A stretch of 64,000 bases of DNA, from positions 6,615,501 to 6,679,500 of the forward strand of contig CM007989.1 of NCBI GenBank assembly GCA_002189035.1. The letters are read 5' to 3'. The position numbers and the translations under genes were made by a program. Numbering within the stretch: the first letter of the stretch is position 1; each line of letters starts with the position of its first letter. This stretch comes from Utricularia gibba. Lineage: Eukaryota > Streptophyta > Magnoliopsida > Lamiales > Lentibulariaceae. Of the stretch, positions 1 to 11,310 are shown in pieces. The notes below the pieces were generated by a model. The model was not told where the DNA came from and did no database searches. It worked only from the letters and a program-made list of their open reading frames with translations.

Positions 1-548
1 TTCCATTGAAAATTATCTTGAGATATTAATATTCTTTTTTAGAAAGAAAAATGATCAATTTTAAATTCCAGAAATACTCACTTGGGCAGGCCGTACCGTG
101 AAATCATTAATGGGCCAATAATTGGGCCTCAGACCGATGAATCCGCGTTCCGAAACTAATGATGTTGTCTGGGTCTGGGAGTGGGAGCCAGTGCCTTGTG
201 ATTGAAGGAAGCGGCTACGCAATAGCATCGATGTAGAATTGGAAAGAAGGCGATTTCTTTTGGTAGGCTGCCGATCAATTTTGCACGCGCTCTATTTTTT
301 TTTTTTTTTTGATTCGCTTCCCGGGTTTGATTTTGGTGTGGTTGATTTTGGAAGGATACCGCATTGTTGTACTGATTATCCTTCTTCCGAATGTGACTCA
401 GGGAGGGATGGCCATGCTTGTATATTGATTTCTACTATCTACTGTTACTTGGGTCATCTAGTCTCTAGATCTGATGAAGTAAGAAGAGGGGTGCTGTATT
501 TGGAGCTTATTTTTCATACTCAGCTCTGGATAGAGTTTGATTATTTCG
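1..548 (+). other. Upstream region and leader of the nucleotide-sugar transporter
   Basis: No credible coding exon is visible here. The stretch contains a pure T run near 295-310 and mixed-composition sequence ending at the proposed transporter start codon. It probably holds the promoter and 5' leader; no clear TATA box was identified. Confidence 0.4.
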
Positions 549-2076
549 ATGGAAATCAATCCCAAGAGGTATTTAACTTTTATGTTTCGCCTCACACTTT
601 TTTGAAGTTTATCCACAATGGTTGTTTTGGATATTTAATCTGCTAGTCTCCTTTAGGAGGGCGATGCTTCCATTGGAGATTCTATTGAGTAATTTGATAT
701 TCAAGGGCAGATATGCAATGTGTTGTCCTTTAATGATTATTTGCTACGTGCTGCAGCTTAATTGCCGCTACGGCATATGGGTTTGCGTCAATGGCAATGG
801 TGTTCATCAATAAAGCTGTGTTGATGCAGTATTCTCACTCGATGACTCTTCTCACACTTCAGGTAAATCACATAAAGCTGTGTTGTAGCCCTTTCTGCCT
901 AGTTGATTGACCGGTGTTTCTTTTTTATATTGTTTGAGTTTCTACCAGCAATTGATGACATGTTTGCTTATACACTTTGCCAAAGTTATGGGGTACACAA
1001 AATCCAGAGACTTCAACTTGGAAACTGCTAAAAAACTTTTAGTAGTTTCCTTATTCTATAATGCAAATGTGGCCTTCGCATTAGCAAGCTTGAAGGGAGT
1101 TAATATTCCCATGTACATAGCCATCAAGAGGCTCACTCCGTTGGCTGTTCTTGTGGCTGGTCTCTTTACTGGAAAACGAAGGCCTACAAAGCAGGTTATC
1201 ATTGCTCTCTACAGCCGTTTTGAATTATAACATTGCTTCTCAACCAGCTCGTGGCTTCTTCTCAAAATCTTCAGGTCACTTTTTCTGTGATTCTGACTGC
1301 TGCTGGATGCCTTGTAGCTGCACTTGGAGACTTCTCTTTTGATCTTTTCGGCTATGCCATGGCATTCACTTCTGTTTTCTTCCAGGTGAACGAGTTTCTT
1401 GTTACAATAACGTGTAAACTCGATTGATGATCTACTCACAAGTCTGTATGCAGACAATGTATCTCTTGTTAGTGGAGAAATCTGGTGCAGAAGACGGACT
1501 CTCTTCCATTGAAATCATGTTCTACAACAGCATTTTGTCTCTACCATTTCTAATGTTCCTCATAATAGCTACCGGTGAATTCCCAGGATCCATGGCAGTT
1601 CTATACGAAAAGGTAAGCTTAGCATTACAACAAGAGCCACCACCAACACATCTTTTATATACTGATATTTTTCGCTCTGTGAGCAGAGTGGCTCATTGTA
1701 CTTCACCGTGATTCTGCTTCTGTCATTGGTGATGGGGATCGTGCTGAACTACACAATGTTCCTATGCACAATTGTCAACTCAGCGTTAACCACAACAATA
1801 GTGGGAGTACTGAAAGGAGTTGGCTCCACAGTCAGTTTCTGAGACATGAACTTCTTACACTCTGTGGCTTGCTGCTCCTTCATGTCACTGATCCTCCAAT
1901 TTCTTCAACAGGTACTCGGCTTCTTCGTGCTCGGAGGAGTTCAAGTTCGTGCACTTAACGTCATTGGGCTGATAATCAACACATCAGGTGGTGTTTGGTA
2001 TTCTGTTGCTAAGTACATGCAGAAGACATCAAAGCTCCCAAAGGTGGCTTCTGATGCAGTAGAACACCAGAAGTGA
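549..2076 (+). CDS. UGNT1: Golgi-type nucleotide-sugar transporter, UGNT1-like (7 exons)
   Basis: Multi-pass membrane carrier of the drug/metabolite (NST/TPT) superfamily that exchanges a nucleotide sugar for a nucleotide monophosphate across the Golgi or ER membrane. Exons: 549-568, 757-862, 949-1194, 1275-1385, 1454-1612, 1687-1830, 1912-2076; all phases agree and give 316 residues. The first exon is only 20 bases (MEINPK plus two bases), so the start is the weakest part. Conserved stretches include FINKAVLMQYSHSMTLLTLQ, NANVAFALASLKGVNIPMY, KRLTPLAVL, VEKSGAEDGLSSIEIMFYNS and NSALTTTIVGVLKGVGST. From memory the closest relative is Arabidopsis UGNT1, a UDP-GlcNAc transporter; substrate is inferred from that resemblance only. 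No frameshift or internal stop was seen. Confidence 0.85.
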
Positions 2077-4795
2077 GTGATGTTCTGTTAGCAAGAGCCT
2101 TGCAAACATATGAGCATTGAGCAAAGCCTTCTAATCTGTTGGGAAGCATTCACATAGGGCAATTTACCTCATCATTTGTTCGTTTTTCGTCGAAAATTTC
2201 AAAAATCGAAAGCAAATTTAAAATCCATCAGCTTCACTTTTCAGTAGTTGTTTGTGGTTTTAGGATTGTTGGATAGGGTATGAAATATTATTTTGTATTA
2301 ATTAATTTTATTATTATATTAAATATAATGTTAATTTTGTTACTAAATCATAGTGAAATACAAGTGTAGTGACTTTAGTTATCCTTTTTATTTTAAATGC
2401 ATTATAATTTTAACTATCATTTTTATTCCTTTGTATGTTAATATAAATTAATTATCTGTTTTCATTATTTTTTTTGAATTTTCTACATTTATAAAATATA
2501 ATTTCTTAGAATTTAAATTATTAGTATTTTTTAATATTTTTTAGTTATTTTTGTAACATTTTTACGCAATGTATATTTTGGATATTTTTATAAAAACTTT
2601 TTTAACTATAAGTATTTTAATAAACTTCTATATAAATTTAGTTTTACAAGAACCATAATTTTATGCCAAACATTGAAAACAATAATGAATTAAATTAGGT
2701 TTTTTATAAAATACTCACAAGTTTTTTTTAAATCATTTATCTTTATACAAATTAATCCTATTCATAATTAATTTGATCAAATTAATACAAACAACCAAAC
2801 GAACTGATTGATTGTTTAACTGATCAAATAAACATCTAAGGCTTTGTTCGTAACACTCTGGGCTTCTGGAGAAACATTCAAACAATTTCATTATCTTATG
2901 ATACGTTTGCAAAAATCACTCTAAAATTGATTTTAAGAAAATTAAAAATTTTGATAGAAATATAATTAATATGTTCAAAAGTTTTAAGAATCAAACATTA
3001 TTTGAATTCTTATAAAAGAGAAGTAATTATGATAAATAAATTATAATTATATTTTGATGGGGTATAAATCAGATTCAGTTAATCGGTCTCTGAAAAGTAG
3101 CCGAAAGTTGCCCTGATCGACTGGCTCAAGCCGACAGACTGATATATGTCAGAGATTTGACAGTAGCAGCCGTTTTGCATAATCTGAAAAGTGGTCGAAT
3201 TATGGCAGAACAGACGACGGTTATTTGAAAAGTAGGACCACAATACATATTACAAGCGTAGAAAGCATTCAACATCTACATAATTCATGATTCGATCAAA
3301 TCGACCTCTTCTACAAGTATGAGGAATTCACAAGAGAAAATGATTCGACTTTAAGCCCTCCAATTTATATTTTCTCTCCACCTCCATCTAGTGAATATAT
3401 TTTCCAGCAAGTTTTGACAGTTTTGTAGTTTTTCCATTCTCTGACGGTTTCTACGTTAAAACCTCGATCTTATTTCATTTCAAGTTAACAGGATTACACC
3501 ACAAAGAATATTCGGATACGGCATGCTTGTCTACATCCGTGACCCGAAAATCGACTCTCACTCTAACACCGATTTTTGCCCTTAACATATTTTATATCAT
3601 AAAATTATTTTATTGATTTATAAAATTATGCGTTATATTATTATTTTAACTTAAATATATTGATGTTAAAATTATAATTTAAGAATTAAAGTAATTAAAC
3701 TAGTTACAATAAAAAAGCTTGCCGGACTAGTGGGGCCCTATCTGGAGACATACTCAAAACCATGCCTTTCGAACCAAAATAATAATTTTAATTATTTATA
3801 AAAAAAGTATAATTATAATTTCAATCTTAAAATCAATTATCACAGATTCCATATTTCTCATAAAATTGAAATAATTCTAAAATTTTTTTCATATAAATAA
3901 TTTGATATACATTTGAAATAAAGAAATAATTTTACAAGAATAGAGTTGATTAAATATACTTTAAAATATTGCTTCAATTTTTAATTTTTAAGAAGTATTT
4001 TGTATTTCCCAAGACACTGAATCCATTGGGTTTAAAATTTAATTGCTTCAATTTTTAATTTGCTCCAAGTCAGTTGCCATCAAGGAACAGAAGCAGGAGG
4101 TATTGTAAATATTACTCCACCATGAATAAAATTTAAAATTTGAATCTTAAATGTGAGAAGTTATAGTGGATCGTTGGAAAAAAAAAATCATTGAAATCAT
4201 GGGTTTTGAAATTTCGAACAAATTTTAAGAGAATTTGAAAATATTTTATTGCATAAAAATTCGAAGTTTTATGAATTTATCCGATTTAAAAAAACAAGAA
4301 TAACACAAAAATTGAAGGATTTGCGACATGCATTTAACGGCCGTGTAAAACCTGTCGTGGGCAAAGTGGGGCCGGGGCGGTAGGGGGGGGCTGGACCCCC
4401 GATTTGCAGCCATTATTGAAAAAATCTTCGTCGGTGGGGCGTCCAATTTCACCAGGGGGGAGATTTTGACCGGTGGTGGGAGCGATTCTGGCGAGGCAAG
4501 ACACGAGTTAATGCTCTATCGCAACTCCATCCAACTGGCTGCTGGTGCAAGAGCAGCTTGCTTCTCAGAAACCACGTTGCTTCCCTCCCTTCCGATCCTG
4601 ATTTAGGGTTCCGGGAGCACTGCGGAGGGTGGTTACCGGTGTCGGTGGCTGTTATCCTGATGATGCGCCAGACAAGCTGTAAATGCCCAAACATAGGGTG
4701 CTGAATTGCCGATTCAGTTGATGATGAAGGGATGGAGGTTGATTTCTTCTGCCTGATTTCTGTGAAATTTTGCTGGTTTTTACCTCGGGGAGAGG
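2077..4795. other. AT-rich intergenic region with an LTR-like island
   Basis: From 2250 to 4250 the DNA is mostly A/T-rich with no ORF that looks real. The exception is a more GC-balanced block at 3055-3587, listed separately as a probable solo LTR. The last 500 bases (4300-4795) become GC-rich, with a G run near 4381-4392, and probably form the promoter and leader of the EXO70 gene. Confidence 0.6.
3055..3587. mobile_element. Probable solo LTR (533 bp) with 5-bp target duplication
   Basis: The block begins TGATGGGGTA and ends CCTTAACA, so it has the TG...CA ends of a retrotransposon LTR. It is flanked by the same five bases, TATTT, at 3050-3054 and 3588-3592. Its base composition differs from the AT-rich surroundings. 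No primer-binding site, polypurine tract or second LTR is seen in the window, which is what a recombined solo LTR would leave. The TSD is A/T-only, so a chance match is possible. Orientation and family are unknown. Confidence 0.5.
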
Positions 4796-6814
4796 ATGCC
4801 TGTGAATGGAACGATGGATGCAGGCATTGAGCATGTGGTATCTGCTGCGGAGGCGGTGAAGGCCTGTTTGGCGGAATCCAAAGCTCTCCATTCCTCTCTT
4901 GATGAAGTGGGCTGCAGGTTAGATGAGATTAACCACCGATTGCCGTCTCTAGACGTCGCGCTTCGGGCTCAACGGGATGCCCTCAGTGCTGTCGGAGGAC
5001 GCATCAGTAGAGCTGTAGTTCCAGCAACTGCTGTTCTCAAGGTCTTTGACGCCATTCATGGGCTGGAGAAGTCATTGTTTGAACCTCAAACTGATCTTCC
5101 AGGGTATCTTGCTGTCCTTGAACGCCTCGAGGAGGCTCTGGCCTTCTTGGGAGAGAATTGTGGGATGGCAGTACAATGGTTAGCCGATGTCGTCCAGCAT
5201 CTGGAGGATCACGAGGTGGCTGATCCACGCTTCACTTCTGGAATGAAGAAGGCACTTGGAGATCTGCAGGAGCTAGAGAAAGGTGATGACAGGGGTGGTC
5301 TTGATGGAGGGCTCTTTGATGCTGCTTTGGACAGACTAGAGAATGAGTTTCAGCGTCTGCTGAAAGAGAACAGTGCTCCATTGTTGCCGCCGCCCACCTC
5401 CGAGCCGTCTAGGATGAGCGAACAAGCCTCAATCTCTGCGTCTCCCATGCCTGTGTCCTGCATCGATAAGTTGCAAGCTATCTTAGTCTGGTTAAATAAG
5501 CACAAGAGACTTGACAAGTGCATCTCCATGTATGTCACAATCCGAAGTTCGACTGTACGGGAGAGCTTGCAAGCTCTGGATCTGGGGTATCTCAAACTAA
5601 CAGTTTCCGAGTTCAATGAAGCAGCTGATAAGGAGGCTTACGTGGAGAAATGGGGCAGGCATCTGGAGTTTTCCACAAAGCATTTGTTTGAAGGGGAGTA
5701 TAAGCTCTGCAGGGACATGTTTGAGAGGATAGGACTGCAAGCGTGGAAGAGCTGCTTTGCCAAAATAGCTGCCTCTTCAGGAATTCTTTCTTTTCTGCAG
5801 TTCGGGAAAACAGTGGCTGAAAGCAAGAAAGATCCCGTCAAGCTGCTCAAGCTGTTCGACATATTTGCTGCACTGAACAGACTGAGATTGGATTTCAACA
5901 GGCTCTTCGGCGGTCCGGAATGCATGGAGATCCAAAATTTAACGAGGGATCTGATCAGGGGTGTGATCCAAGGTGCCTGTGAGATTTTCTGGGAGCTACT
6001 GATTCAAGTTGAGCTGCAGAGACAAACACCACCACCATCAGATTGTAGTGTCCCGAGAGTGGTGATCTTTATTACAGATTATTGCAATAAGCTTCTTGGA
6101 GATGACTATAAGCCAATTCTGCTACAAGTTCTAGTCATCGAGAAAAGCTGGAAGCAGGAAAAGTTCCACGAAAAAAGACTGATCAAAGAGATCCTGAACC
6201 TGGTCAGAGGTATTGAGTTGAACCTGGAAACATGGGCGAAGGGCTACCAAGATGCTGTTACTTCCTCTGTGTTCTTGATGAACAATCACTGGCATTTGTT
6301 CAAGCATCTCAAAGGCACGAAGCTCGGCATGCTTCTAGGAGATTCATGGCTAAATGAGCAAGAGGAGGTCAAGGAGTATTGCGCTGCTGCTTTGGTGCGA
6401 GAGAGCTGGGGGAGGCTACCTGCCCTTCTAAGCCGGGAAGGCCTGGTTCTGTTCTCCGGCGGGCGTGAAACTGCACGAACTCTGGTGAAACAGCGCCTGA
6501 GATCTTTCAATGAAGCTTTTGATAAAATGTATCAGAAGCAATCCAGTTGGATGATACCCGACAAAGATCTCAGGGATAGAATCTGCCAGGACATTACTCA
6601 GACAATAGTTCCCGTCTACCGCAGCTACATGCAAAATTATGGTCCACTGGTGGAACAAGATCAAGCTGAAAGCAAGTATATCAAGTACACAGTTCAATCA
6701 ATGGAAAGAATTTTCATGTCCCTTTTCCATCCCAAATCCATGAAACAAGGGAGCTTCAAGATGAGCAAGGTGATTACAGCAGATCAGCACCAAACTTCTG
6801 CCAAAATTAGGTGA
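4796..6814 (+). CDS. EXO70: EXO70 exocyst subunit, clade G-like (single exon)
   Basis: Subunit of the octameric exocyst that tethers secretory vesicles to the plasma membrane; EXO70 binds phosphoinositides at the target site. The gene is intronless and encodes 672 residues. The N-terminal third is helical and ends in a proline-rich linker (about residues 195-210). The Exo70 domain (Pfam PF03081) covers roughly residues 270-640, with recognisable stretches such as LQALDLGYLKL, WGRHLEFSTKHLFEGEYKL and IFMSLFHPK. Plant EXO70A1 genes have many introns, so the single exon, together with the remembered motif NCG-AVQWL-DVV-LED, points to another clade; my best match is EXO70G1, with clade uncertain. 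The ATG at 4796 gives the family-like MPVNG start. A candidate poly(A) signal lies downstream. Confidence 0.93.
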   Translation: MPVNGTMDAGIEHVVSAAEAVKACLAESKALHSSLDEVGCRLDEINHRLPSLDVALRAQRDALSAVGGRISRAVVPATAVLKVFDAIHGLEKSLFEPQTDLPGYLAVLERLEEALAFLGENCGMAVQWLADVVQHLEDHEVADPRFTSGMKKALGDLQELEKGDDRGGLDGGLFDAALDRLENEFQRLLKENSAPLLPPPTSEPSRMSEQASISASPMPVSCIDKLQAILVWLNKHKRLDKCISMYVTIRSSTVRESLQALDLGYLKLTVSEFNEAADKEAYVEKWGRHLEFSTKHLFEGEYKLCRDMFERIGLQAWKSCFAKIAASSGILSFLQFGKTVAESKKDPVKLLKLFDIFAALNRLRLDFNRLFGGPECMEIQNLTRDLIRGVIQGACEIFWELLIQVELQRQTPPPSDCSVPRVVIFITDYCNKLLGDDYKPILLQVLVIEKSWKQEKFHEKRLIKEILNLVRGIELNLETWAKGYQDAVTSSVFLMNNHWHLFKHLKGTKLGMLLGDSWLNEQEEVKEYCAAALVRESWGRLPALLSREGLVLFSGGRETARTLVKQRLRSFNEAFDKMYQKQSSWMIPDKDLRDRICQDITQTIVPVYRSYMQNYGPLVEQDQAESKYIKYTVQSMERIFMSLFHPKSMKQGSFKMSKVITADQHQTSAKIR

Positions 6815-6971
6815 GGAAATATCAAGGCTTGTGACATGAATGCGGATAAGGGGCTGAAGTTTGAAGATTTTGGGGTAATGGAGAAAGGGGTGATAGGATA
6901 GATTGCGGAGGGATATTGAAATAGCTTGATTTGTACATGATAGCAAAATCATGTCCTTAGAAAATATCTCC

Positions 6972-6977
6972 AATAAA
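6972..6977 (+). promoter_or_regulatory. Poly(A) signal AATAAA after EXO70
   Basis: A canonical AATAAA lies about 160 bases past the EXO70 stop codon, a usual 3' UTR distance. Plant polyadenylation signals are loose, so this is a candidate only. Confidence 0.5.
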
Positions 6978-7652
6978 GCTTAGAGAGGAATTTGCTTTCT
7001 TCCTCCATGTGCCATCCTCATTGGTTGTATTCTTTGGGAATGAATGAATTTTATTGTCCAACAGCACAATAGACACTGTAAAGTCTTCAAGTTTTGCATT
7101 GGCTAAAGCACTTCAGAAAAGCAAACCAAGCGAAACGTGACAAGATTTGGATTCAGAAAATCATGGCATCACAGACCCTAACGCTAATAAATTAATCCAG
7201 AGCTAATTTTCTGAGGAGCTATTTTCGATTATAACAATAGTATTAAACATGCTACACGCATAAAAGTAGAAAAATAATAGAAAAAAAAGAACCTTCGGTA
7301 GATTAAAAGCTCATATCGGTCCATAAGAAAGCAAAGAAGGCAAGACACGCCTTAGCGGAGTATTCACAGATCAAGCAAAATTCAACTGCCAACATGGACC
7401 GGACCCCCAAAATGACCATGAGATCCTAAAGCAATAACCATAGAACCAGCTAGCAATGACAGAAATATGAGAGAGCTTCTCTATCACTTATTTGGTCCAA
7501 ATTGACGCCAACCAGAATCATCTTGCACTCCTTTGCTGGGTTAAACAAAAACACAAGGGTTATAAGGAGCACTGCAAAATACAACGTGGATCAAGCACGC
7601 GGAGAGGTACAAAAAATGCATTTTATACATGTAAGTGAAAGAGAATGTCAGG
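6978..7652. other. Convergent intergenic gap (EXO70 / DUF1644 gene)
   Basis: 3' untranslated DNA of two converging genes. I see no supported coding region; the short ORFs on both strands lack family features. Confidence 0.5.
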
Positions 7653-7858
7653 TTAACAGAAGGATACATAAAATGTCGGAAAGTATACCTCTTCGTCATC
7701 ATGAAGAATTGTGGAGTGACGTGGTTGGGAACTGTGGGGCAAAAAAAAAAAACTTCAGTTAGCTGAGAGTAGGAAGAAAAATGATCAACATCAAACTTCG
7801 AGCAACAATCAATCATAAGTTGAATATTGTTCATTTGAGTGCCTGCTTGGACATTCAC

Positions 7859-8653
7859 TTACTTTCCATGTTCAATGAGATCTTCAAAAGGATAGTTTCT
7901 TCTGGCAGAATTTCTTACCCTTGAAGGTCTTCTTCTGTTCCTTGATTTCCTAGAATTTCCAGGTGCGTAGCAAAATATGCAAGATGGCCACCATTTCCCC
8001 ACTCGACCGTGAAAGCTATCAAAATCATCTCCAGAATTGTTGCCGCCCCCATAATCAATCACATAATCTCCAAGGACAATCCCATTGGGAACTTCAGCGT
8101 GAATGGTGTCCAAAACATCAATAATCTCAGAAGATTGCTGAAGATGATCCCAATCCAGTTTCCGAGCTGGATCAATTTTCGCCGGATAAGCATGAGGATG
8201 CTCTACCAGTGCATGCTTTTGAAGCTCAAAGTAGTTTCCAGAAAATCGACACTTCTCTTCTTCACACGTTCGATTCTTGGCATCCAAATGTAATCGAGCT
8301 TTATCAATCACCACCCATCCAGTAACTTCTCCACGGCACAAGGGGCACAGAAGCATGATATCAGGTGCTGGATCATCGAATTGTACACTTTCAACAGAGC
8401 TAGGTGATTCTGAGCCTGAGCCAGAGTACTTCCCATTTGCTATCTTAAGTCTTTCCAAACAGTTGGAATGCAAATGGTCTGTGCCGCATACAAAAGGTCG
8501 GCATCCTGTTCCATATGAAGAGCACTGGAGGAGAACACAGTTGTGTGGCACATCTAAACATATGGGACATAAAACATCATTCCAACTAACACATGACACC
8601 GCATCCTCCACCAATTTACTGTCGGGAGGGCGTCCATCTGCCAGGATAACCAT
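7859..8653 (-). CDS. DUF1644 zinc-binding protein
   Basis: Plant-specific DUF1644 family, often annotated as putative RING-type E3 ligase or zinc-finger protein; biochemical role unproven. Starting at the ATG at 8653-8651 the product is 264 residues. Cysteine pairs run CPICLD, then C-C-FVCGTDHLHSNCL, then CPLCRGEV, followed by a C2H2-like segment with two Cys and H-ALVEHPHAYP, and a basic C-terminus (SRKSRNRRRPSRVRN). A longer frame is open upstream only to a TTG, and a stop codon lies further up in frame, so 8653 is the first usable ATG. The TAA stop at 7861-7859 lies inside a perfect GTAAGT donor. A good acceptor (TTTTGCCCCACAG) follows, so splicing could replace the stop and add about 24 residues ending near 7653. 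The 5' UTR probably contains an intron. Confidence 0.85.
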   Translation of the reverse strand: MVILADGRPPDSKLVEDAVSCVSWNDVLCPICLDVPHNCVLLQCSSYGTGCRPFVCGTDHLHSNCLERLKIANGKYSGSGSESPSSVESVQFDDPAPDIMLLCPLCRGEVTGWVVIDKARLHLDAKNRTCEEEKCRFSGNYFELQKHALVEHPHAYPAKIDPARKLDWDHLQQSSEIIDVLDTIHAEVPNGIVLGDYVIDYGGGNNSGDDFDSFHGRVGKWWPSCIFCYAPGNSRKSRNRRRPSRVRNSARRNYPFEDLIEHGK

Positions 8654-10126
8654 ATTCTCCAACTTCAGGATTCCAGGAACTAACCAAGCACACCCTTATC
8701 TCCAGACATCTAGCACACAGAAACCATTTTTCAGTAGTTGGTTAATGAGAAACAATTTAAGTTCGAAGAATTCACAACATGCAAGTTCGATACAAATTAA
8801 AGAGCCCTCTTTTCCACATAATAACATCAAGATACCCAATAAAACGCATCGAAGAATGAATTCCAAGAAAAATATCGTCGCCCACAATTTTTTTTGTTTG
8901 TTTTTGAAACAAACAACAGTGAGAAAGGTCAGAGATCCGGCCCCCCCACGCAGTAAAAGTCGACCGACCTGGGGGGTGAAAAAAACAGCCATAGCGAAGC
9001 GAATGATTAGACTAGAGGTATTCGAATCTCCATGAATAAATGCAAATCAGAACAGAGAAGAATGAACCCATCCGCACCTGAATGCTGAATATCCCAAATT
9101 CAATACACGTAGGCGTAAGAAAGTCAAAAGAACTCTCCCTATGGACAAGTGGAGCTAGAAGATATCACGCAGATAGGTGGTGGAGGACAACACCTTTTTG
9201 TCCTTTCAAAATAATTTACTTTTTTATATTCGGTTATACTGCAATTCTTTATTTAAAAAGTTCTTTTTACATTATTAGTTATTAATTATGTACCTAAATA
9301 AAAAAAATTAAACACCATGACAATTTTAGTTTAGTGTTTTCTTTTAATTCTGGTATTAAATAAGAGGGAGGATTTCCATTCTTCAATGTAAAGTTCCTTT
9401 TGCGGTGACCTGAGCATTTCGTCGAACATTAGGAAGGCAAAGAAAGACACATTACCAGATCAGGCTTGTAGACGTTGTGCCCAAGGGAAGCGCCGCCCAG
9501 AAGTGACGTTACTACTACTACTCGTCTACGCCCGACGACACCGGAGGTGGAGTCCCAGTCAGCTCCTTCCCCCCGCCGCAGCAGCCACCGATGAGGCTTG
9601 GGATCGCGAGGCGCGTCCAAGCTCCGGAAACTTGAGGAGTGAATTGAGACAGGGCATTCTTGTACAGGCCCAAATTGCTCCAATTGGATATTTATACATT
9701 TAATTTTTAAATAATATGTTTCATTATAAATTATTTAAACGGGATAAGATTTGAAAAAGTTGAAAAAAATTAGATAAACCGATTATTATTAATTTATATT
9801 TTTTTATATATTTAATTATTTCATTTTCAATATAAGATTCAATAAACAGTTTATTATAAATCTACCAATTATTATTAAATTGCAAAGATTTGATTGGTTG
9901 TTCCCATGTAAGATTGTTTAACTCTTTTTACAGTAAGTGCTGAAAGCAGCTCTGTGATTGTTGTTGATGATGCAATGCTGAAAGGGAGATTTGACTCAAG
10001 TCTGTGATTGTCAATGTGTAGATTGTTACTGAAAATAAAGTTATCTTTAATTCTGATTTGGAGAACACGGTGTAGATTCCAAGACAAAAGTAAATGATGT
10101 GATCACTGAAACATGCAACCAAAGGG
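8654..10126. other. 5' region of the DUF1644 gene and 3' flank of the peroxidase
   Basis: A GC-rich patch at about 9440-9680 stands out. Read on the minus strand it ends in a plausible donor (CTG|GTAATG near 9457), so it may be the untranslated first exon of the DUF1644 gene. The rest (8720-9400 and 9700-10100) is AT-rich. No separate protein gene is supported. Confidence 0.35.
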
Positions 10127-11235
<1,109 letters not shown>

Positions 11236-11303
11236 TGTGTTTGCCAACAACACAAATGCCGCTGAATGCCCGCCTGCCTGCCTTTGCATGGGGCTAGGGC
11301 TCC

Positions 11304-11310
11304 TTTTATA
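11304..11310 (-). promoter_or_regulatory. TATA box of the peroxidase gene
   Basis: On the minus strand the sequence GGGTATAAAAGGAG is an excellent TATA match. It lies 69 bases before the peroxidase ATG, leaving room for a short 5' UTR of about 35-40 bases. Confidence 0.75.
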
